DNA of 27,855 nucleotides from NCBI GenBank assembly GCA_037129695.1, contig JBAXUL010000048.1:1-27855 (forward strand), given 5' to 3'. Positions 26,301-27,855 of this stretch are shown piece by piece (position 1 is the stretch's first letter; the number at the start of each line of letters is the position of its first letter). Made by a program: the position numbers and the translations under genes. Below the pieces are notes generated by a model that did no database searches, had not been told where the DNA came from, and worked only from the letters and a program-made list of their open reading frames with translations. This DNA comes from CAINVV01 sp037129695. GTDB lineage: Bacteria > Bacteroidota > Bacteroidia > Bacteroidales > Prolixibacteraceae.

Positions 26301-27588
26301 TGACGGATGTGACATTTGTAAGCGATGCTGAGCCAAGTCCTCCATCTATTTCGAAGTCATAGGATGTAGCTCCAGGAACAGAAGTCCACGAGAATCCCAA
26401 ATTCGTTCCTACGTAGGAGGTAGATCCATTGGCAGGTGAGTTGAGTGGTGGTGCAGCAAGCGCTACGGTAAAGGTTTTTGAGGAACTCCAATTGCTTTCG
26501 CCTGCATCGTTGGATGCAAGTACTTTCCAGGTGTGACTGCCGAAAGTGCTGAAGGTACGTGAATAGAAGTTTCCGGTGACTGTAATCGGTGCTTCGGCAT
26601 CAAACTGAATCTGGTAACTGGTGGCACTTCCAACAGTATTCCACGAAAAATTCGCGTTAGAATTATAGTTAACAGTGGAGCCGTTTTGTGGGTTATTGGT
26701 AGTGGGAATAGCAGGAATACCAACAGTAGTATATGCTCTCGATCCTGACCAGTTGCCAAGAAAGGTGCCATTCCTTGCGCGGACGTGCCAGGTATGTGGA
26801 CCGACAGCAGATGCATTGAGCAAGAGACTCATATTTGTGGCGGAAAGGTTGCTCAGGGAAGCAATTCCCAGACCTGCATCGAATTCAATATCATAGGAAG
26901 TAGCCCCGCTTACAGGTGTCCAGGAGAAGTCAATAGTGGATCCCACATAGGCCGTGAGGGTATTAGCAGGTGAGGTGAGGGAGGGTGCTCCAAGTACTAC
27001 CGTGAAATTTTTTGACAAGCTCCAGTCACTTTCACCAGCAGGGTTGGAAGCGAGAACTTTCCAGCTATGGATACCAAGAATTGCAAAAGTGCCCGGATAG
27101 GAAGTCCCTGCAACGACAATCGGGGTATCATTGTCAAATTGAATTTTGTAGCCAGTTGCATTGGCAACAGCATTCCAGTTGAAATTTGTTGCCGTATTGT
27201 AAGTTATGTTCGTTGATATAGCAGGACTAACCGTAGTTGGAATTGTGGGAACACCGATGACAGTATAATTTTGTATGGAGGACCAAAGTCCTGCAGAAGT
27301 AGCTGTTCTGGCTCTTACATGCCAGGTGTGTGGGCCGGTATTGGAGGCAGAAAGCGTTACACTGTAACCTGTTGCAGTTACGTTGGTAAGAAAAATATAA
27401 CCGGTACCAGTATCAAATTCAACATCATAGGAAATTGCATCAGTCACGGAAGTCCATGAGAAATTAATGGTGGAACCAACATAAAAAATGGTTGCATTCG
27501 CCGGAGACGAAAGGGCAGGAGCGACCGGTTGTGCGAAAAGATTGATGGAAAATACAAAAAATAAAAGCAAGAATATTTTTATTTTCAT
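20305..27588 (-). CDS. Giant secreted repeat protein with FN3-like modules, ASH domains and type IX sorting domain
   Basis: A 2427-residue exported protein. The signal peptide is residues 1-19 (LLLFFVFSINLFA, probable cleavage before Gln). Residues 25-1623 are nine alternating pairs of FN3-like modules: type A (about 91 residues; YDIEFDAGLG, HTWHVRA) and type B (87 residues; YKIQFDSETPI, HTWKVLA). Two ASH-type domains follow (about 1632-1742 and 1743-1851; NSGNATIKV, PGGTVLVSVGFKP, ITSNADNASP). Next come five FN3-like modules of about 97 residues (1852-2342), each with GxCW, NPT, DSKTTDG and YHVRAYA. The end (2343-2427) is a type IX sorting domain (VYPNPTHGNITI; KGVYVIVLK). It is probably an adhesin or surface scaffold; no catalytic domain is visible. 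The gene is monocistronic and ends at a hairpin terminator. Confidence 0.93.
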   Translation of the reverse strand: MKIKIFLLLFFVFSINLFAQPVAPALSSPANATIFYVGSTINFSWTSVTDAISYDVEFDTGTGYIFLTNVTATGYSVTLSASNTGPHTWHVRARTATSAGLWSSIQNYTVIGVPTIPTTVSPAISTNITYNTATNFNWNAVANATGYKIQFDNDTPIVVAGTSYPGTFAILGIHSWKVLASNPAGESDWSLSKNFTVVLGAPSLTSPANTLTAYVGSTIDFSWTPVSGATSYDIEFDAGLGIASLSNLSATNMSLLLNASAVGPHTWHVRARNGTFLGNWSGSRAYTTVGIPAIPTTNNPQNGSTVNYNSNANFSWNTVGSATSYQIQFDAEAPITVTGNFYSRTFSTFGSHTWKVLASNDAGESNWSSSKTFTVALAAPPLNSPANGSTSYVGTNLGFSWTSVPGATSYDFEIDGGLGSASLTNVTSVSFQKALIQTFVGQHTWHVRAVNGSSTGQWSQTFSFVVAGIPATPVTGNPPNESTVTYEVASNFSWNQVPYASSYQIQLDSEVPLTVTNNSYSHTFNTLGNHTWKVKAINAAGESSWSNTSNFTVVLGIPSLSSPANAASFYVGETASFSWSSIAGATSYDIEFDTGLGTVTLSNVNAISMNVALTATQAGTHTWHVRAKNGSTNGAWSAMRTITIIGIPVIPTTTTPTSGSTIYYDNATNFSWNGVPNATSYKIQFDSEAPITVSGTSYTRTYSALASHTWKVLASNDAGDSGWSSTKTFTVDLGIPSLSSPANGSTAFINTTLNFTWTSVAGAISYDIEFDAGQGAVSLTNVTVTSKVWALVAASVGNHSWHVRARNGAAAGQWSQTRTFTVAGIPGVPVLTNPPPEGTVAYSVPAFFAWNPVQNATGYLIQFDSETPISVSGTNFPRTFSTLDSHSWKVKAINAAGESNWSTVRNFTVVLGTPNLTSPVNGSIEYVGSTIEFSWTSVAGASSYDVEFDAGLGYAYLTNVSGTTLNMPLTNSNVGTHSWHVRAKLGTSTGSWSGSRAYLVAGKPAVPVAISPPNGSSISSEQNVLFSWSSVPNATSYKIQYDSETPIDISGTNYTRSFTTLGNHTWKVLASNDAGDSNWSSDNLFTVELGIPTLTSPATATTYYVGSTINFSWTPVTGATSYEIEFDAGLGYVSLTNVSSASLNQVLTVINAGSHTWHVRAKSSTSVGSWSVSRTYQVFGTPSVPVLIAPSDKSTIPYDTPFNFTWGAVGSASGYQIQFDSETPINVSGTSYSRSFSIQGNHTWKVLAINAAGKSEWSFINTFSMALGVPTLNTPADAASFNAGATINYSWTSVTGATSYDVEFDSGTSSVSLSNVTGTSTSLVTTVSNAGIHTWHVRARLNTTTGDWSISKIYTIYTIPAIPAQVSPAANETIFCSTLFTFTWNMVAGATAYKVQFDAETPVTVTGTSYARSFSSTGLHTWKILATNTAGESAWSPSAPFNVDLGIPALSAPVNAFTYFVGSNITFSWTPVSCANSYDIEIDAGLPTASLSNIPGTSLNLQTDLNTTGNHTWHVRARLNNTNGTWSSSQTYSVMGIPAIPVLNSPANGATLYSESVNNFTWNAVANATGYQIQFDTETPVSVTGTTFSRNFDTSGNHTWKVLATNAAGNSDWSAPRTFTMVFGSPIAQTRVLSITPDNSWNYGIVTVNNTNTKIFSLQNSGNATIKVSGLALTGINSNQYAISDPSATTFDIVPGGTVLVSVGFKPTTEGLKNASLTITSNADNASPSKIMTISGTGTLLPTKTLSINPDVLYDYSNVVLGTTTDKIFVAQNIGTIVLNVQAITLSGVNADQYTVLSPAASFDLQPGGIKEITVRFKPSAIGIKTVNLVLSNNSDNASPSKQITLNGTGVTQLIVALPVLTTTSISGVTSVSAIGGGNVTSDGGGLVYSKGICWSKNINPTISDSKTTDGTGTGSYITYLTGLSSATSYHARAYATNAAGTSYGADVQFTTLALPTVFTVPVNSIGSLSAFSGGNVTADGGSAVTSKGLCWSTKANPTISDSKTTDGAGIGAFTSNLTGLTSGMIYHARAYASNAIGTSYGEEILFTTLSMAIVTTSSVKTISSITATGGGIVTADGGANVVARGVCWSKSENPTISDSKTTDGAGTGTFTSNMTGLVAGTTYHVRAFATNSAGTSYGADILFVTPTLATVSTISASAVSSTTALGKGDVTSDGGSPVIQKGFCWSVSANPTFADTKTTNGSGTGSFSDIIAGLSPGSTYHVRAYAVNSAGTSYGTDVLFTTTTTATVITSSVSATDNNSTTANAKGNVASDGGATVSEKGFCWAITSNPTVGDSRTTDGNGIGTFSDMITGLIPGTAYHLRAYAINSAGTAYGTDLTFITSVNNGLYNINNFYQVYPNPTHGNITIKSKEEIPVEMSVYSTEGHLIRKSKLSKQITDMNLDLVKGVYVIVLKCEKATGSYRIIIL
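20563..22035 (-). repeat. Five in-gene repeats encoding Cys-containing FN3-like modules
   Basis: Five copies of about 291 bp encode modules with the shared phrases GGxVTxDGG, KGxCWS, NPTxxDxxTTDG, GLxxGTxYHVRAYAxNSAGTSYG and FTT. The three middle copies are 97 codons each; the first and last differ by a few codons. They are separated from the A/B array by the two ASH domains (22036-22695). Confidence 0.88.
22720..27516 (-). repeat. Nine in-gene repeats with an exact 534-bp period
   Basis: The A/B module pairs form a coding tandem repeat. The codons for HVRA of each A module (CATGCCAGG-like on the plus strand) begin at 23046, 23580, 24114, 24648, 25182, 25716, 26250, 26784 and 27318, exactly 534 bp apart each time. 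The first A module is shorter at its N-terminal side only. The copies have diverged in sequence, yet no indel is seen, so the pair (178 codons) was the amplified unit. Confidence 0.92.
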
Positions 27589-27855
27589 ACGTAAATATTA
27601 TAGGTAAATAATTGAATATCTGTTCGTACGTATGGAACTCGTAAATTGATTTACAGCGCCTTTTGGCGACCTAGTCCATGCTCGTTTCACTCGTAATATA
27701 TTAGTTAAATTATTGAATATATGTAAGTACTCATGGAACTCGCAGCTGAATTTACATCGCCTTTTGTGGGATTGGCCCATGCTCGTTTCATTTGTATGTT
27801 GCTGAATTAAACATTTGAATATTAATGATTTAAAAATTAATTCATAGGTTCAAAT
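27589..27855 (-). repeat. 101-bp tandem leader repeats upstream of the giant gene
   Basis: Two units with a gapless 101-bp offset lie between about 27589 and 27791. Anchors match at 27611/27712 (ATTGAATAT), 27632/27733 (ATGGAACTCG), 27657/27758 (CGCCTTTTG) and 27676/27777 (CCATGCTCGTTTCA). Hand-counted identity is about 64 of 86. A third, partial unit starts near 27807 (TTAAACATTTGAATAT) and runs off the window. On the minus strand each unit opens with ATGAAA or GTGAAA (27791, 27690) and encodes a short frame (28 and 30 codons; shared KRAW, KG, VN, SS and YSII). The giant gene's ATG at 27588 falls at the next position in the series. No clear TTTG/TAnnTTTG promoter is visible here. Confidence 0.75.

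Noticed and set aside
22720..27516. The 534-bp repeats as a CRISPR-like or mobile array
   Set aside because: The repeats are coding, in frame, diverged, and encode FN3-like modules without spacers or terminal inverted repeats.
20305..27588. Numerous 60-90 codon frames antisense to or out of frame with the giant gene
   Set aside because: They recur at the repeat period and reflect the repeated coding sequence, so they are shadows rather than genes.
27598..27780. 60-codon minus-strand frame running through both leader repeats
   Set aside because: The repeat period (101 bp) is not a multiple of three, so the frame reads the two units in different frames; it is better explained as a shadow of the tandem repeat.

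Overview
The window looks like a chromosomal segment of a Bacteroidota bacterium, probably class Bacteroidia. Supporting evidence is a C-terminal type IX secretion (Por) sorting domain on a giant repeat protein, a Bacteroidetes-type promoter (TTTG, 19 nt, TAnnTTTG) before a sigma factor gene, A-rich translation starts without clear Shine-Dalgarno sequences, and an a subunit of ATP synthase with the long signal-peptide-like N-terminus common in this phylum. I cannot name the genus.

Layout. Bases 1-1440: two plus-strand membrane protein genes (DUF502 family; YugP-like zinc metallopeptidase) closed by a strong hairpin terminator. Bases 1440-2235: about 800 bases without a convincing gene. Bases 2236-5165 (minus strand): a probable operon of an acetyltransferase-fold protein, a HisKA_3-type histidine kinase and a LuxR-type response regulator. 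Bases 5166-5681: intergenic, with a dispersed repeat copy and a candidate promoter. Bases 5682-18787 (plus strand): a serine hydrolase of the beta-lactamase fold, agmatine deiminase and N-carbamoylputrescine amidase (agmatine to putrescine), a cytidylate kinase-like protein, the complete F1Fo ATP synthase cluster (Z, I-like, B, E, F, H, A, G, D, C), and a saccharopine-dehydrogenase-fold protein that is probably carboxy(nor)spermidine synthase (putrescine towards spermidine). This run ends at a strong hairpin. Bases 19610-20116: an orphan ECF sigma factor with a near-perfect promoter and its own terminator. Bases 20305-27588 (minus strand): a 2427-residue secreted protein.

The giant protein has a signal peptide, nine A/B pairs of fibronectin-III-like modules repeating at exactly 534 bp, two ASH-type domains, five further FN3-like modules with one conserved Cys each, and a sorting domain. 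It is probably a cell-surface or released adhesin/scaffold exported by type IX secretion.

The most unusual non-coding signal is an imperfect tandem repeat of 101 bp directly upstream of the giant gene. The gene's start codon falls in register with the repeat (start-like triplets at 27791, 27690 and 27588). A related copy in the same orientation lies at 5410-5495 upstream of the serine hydrolase gene. I found no CRISPR array, tRNA, rRNA, insertion sequence or phage genes. All family assignments come from reading motifs by eye; no database search was possible.
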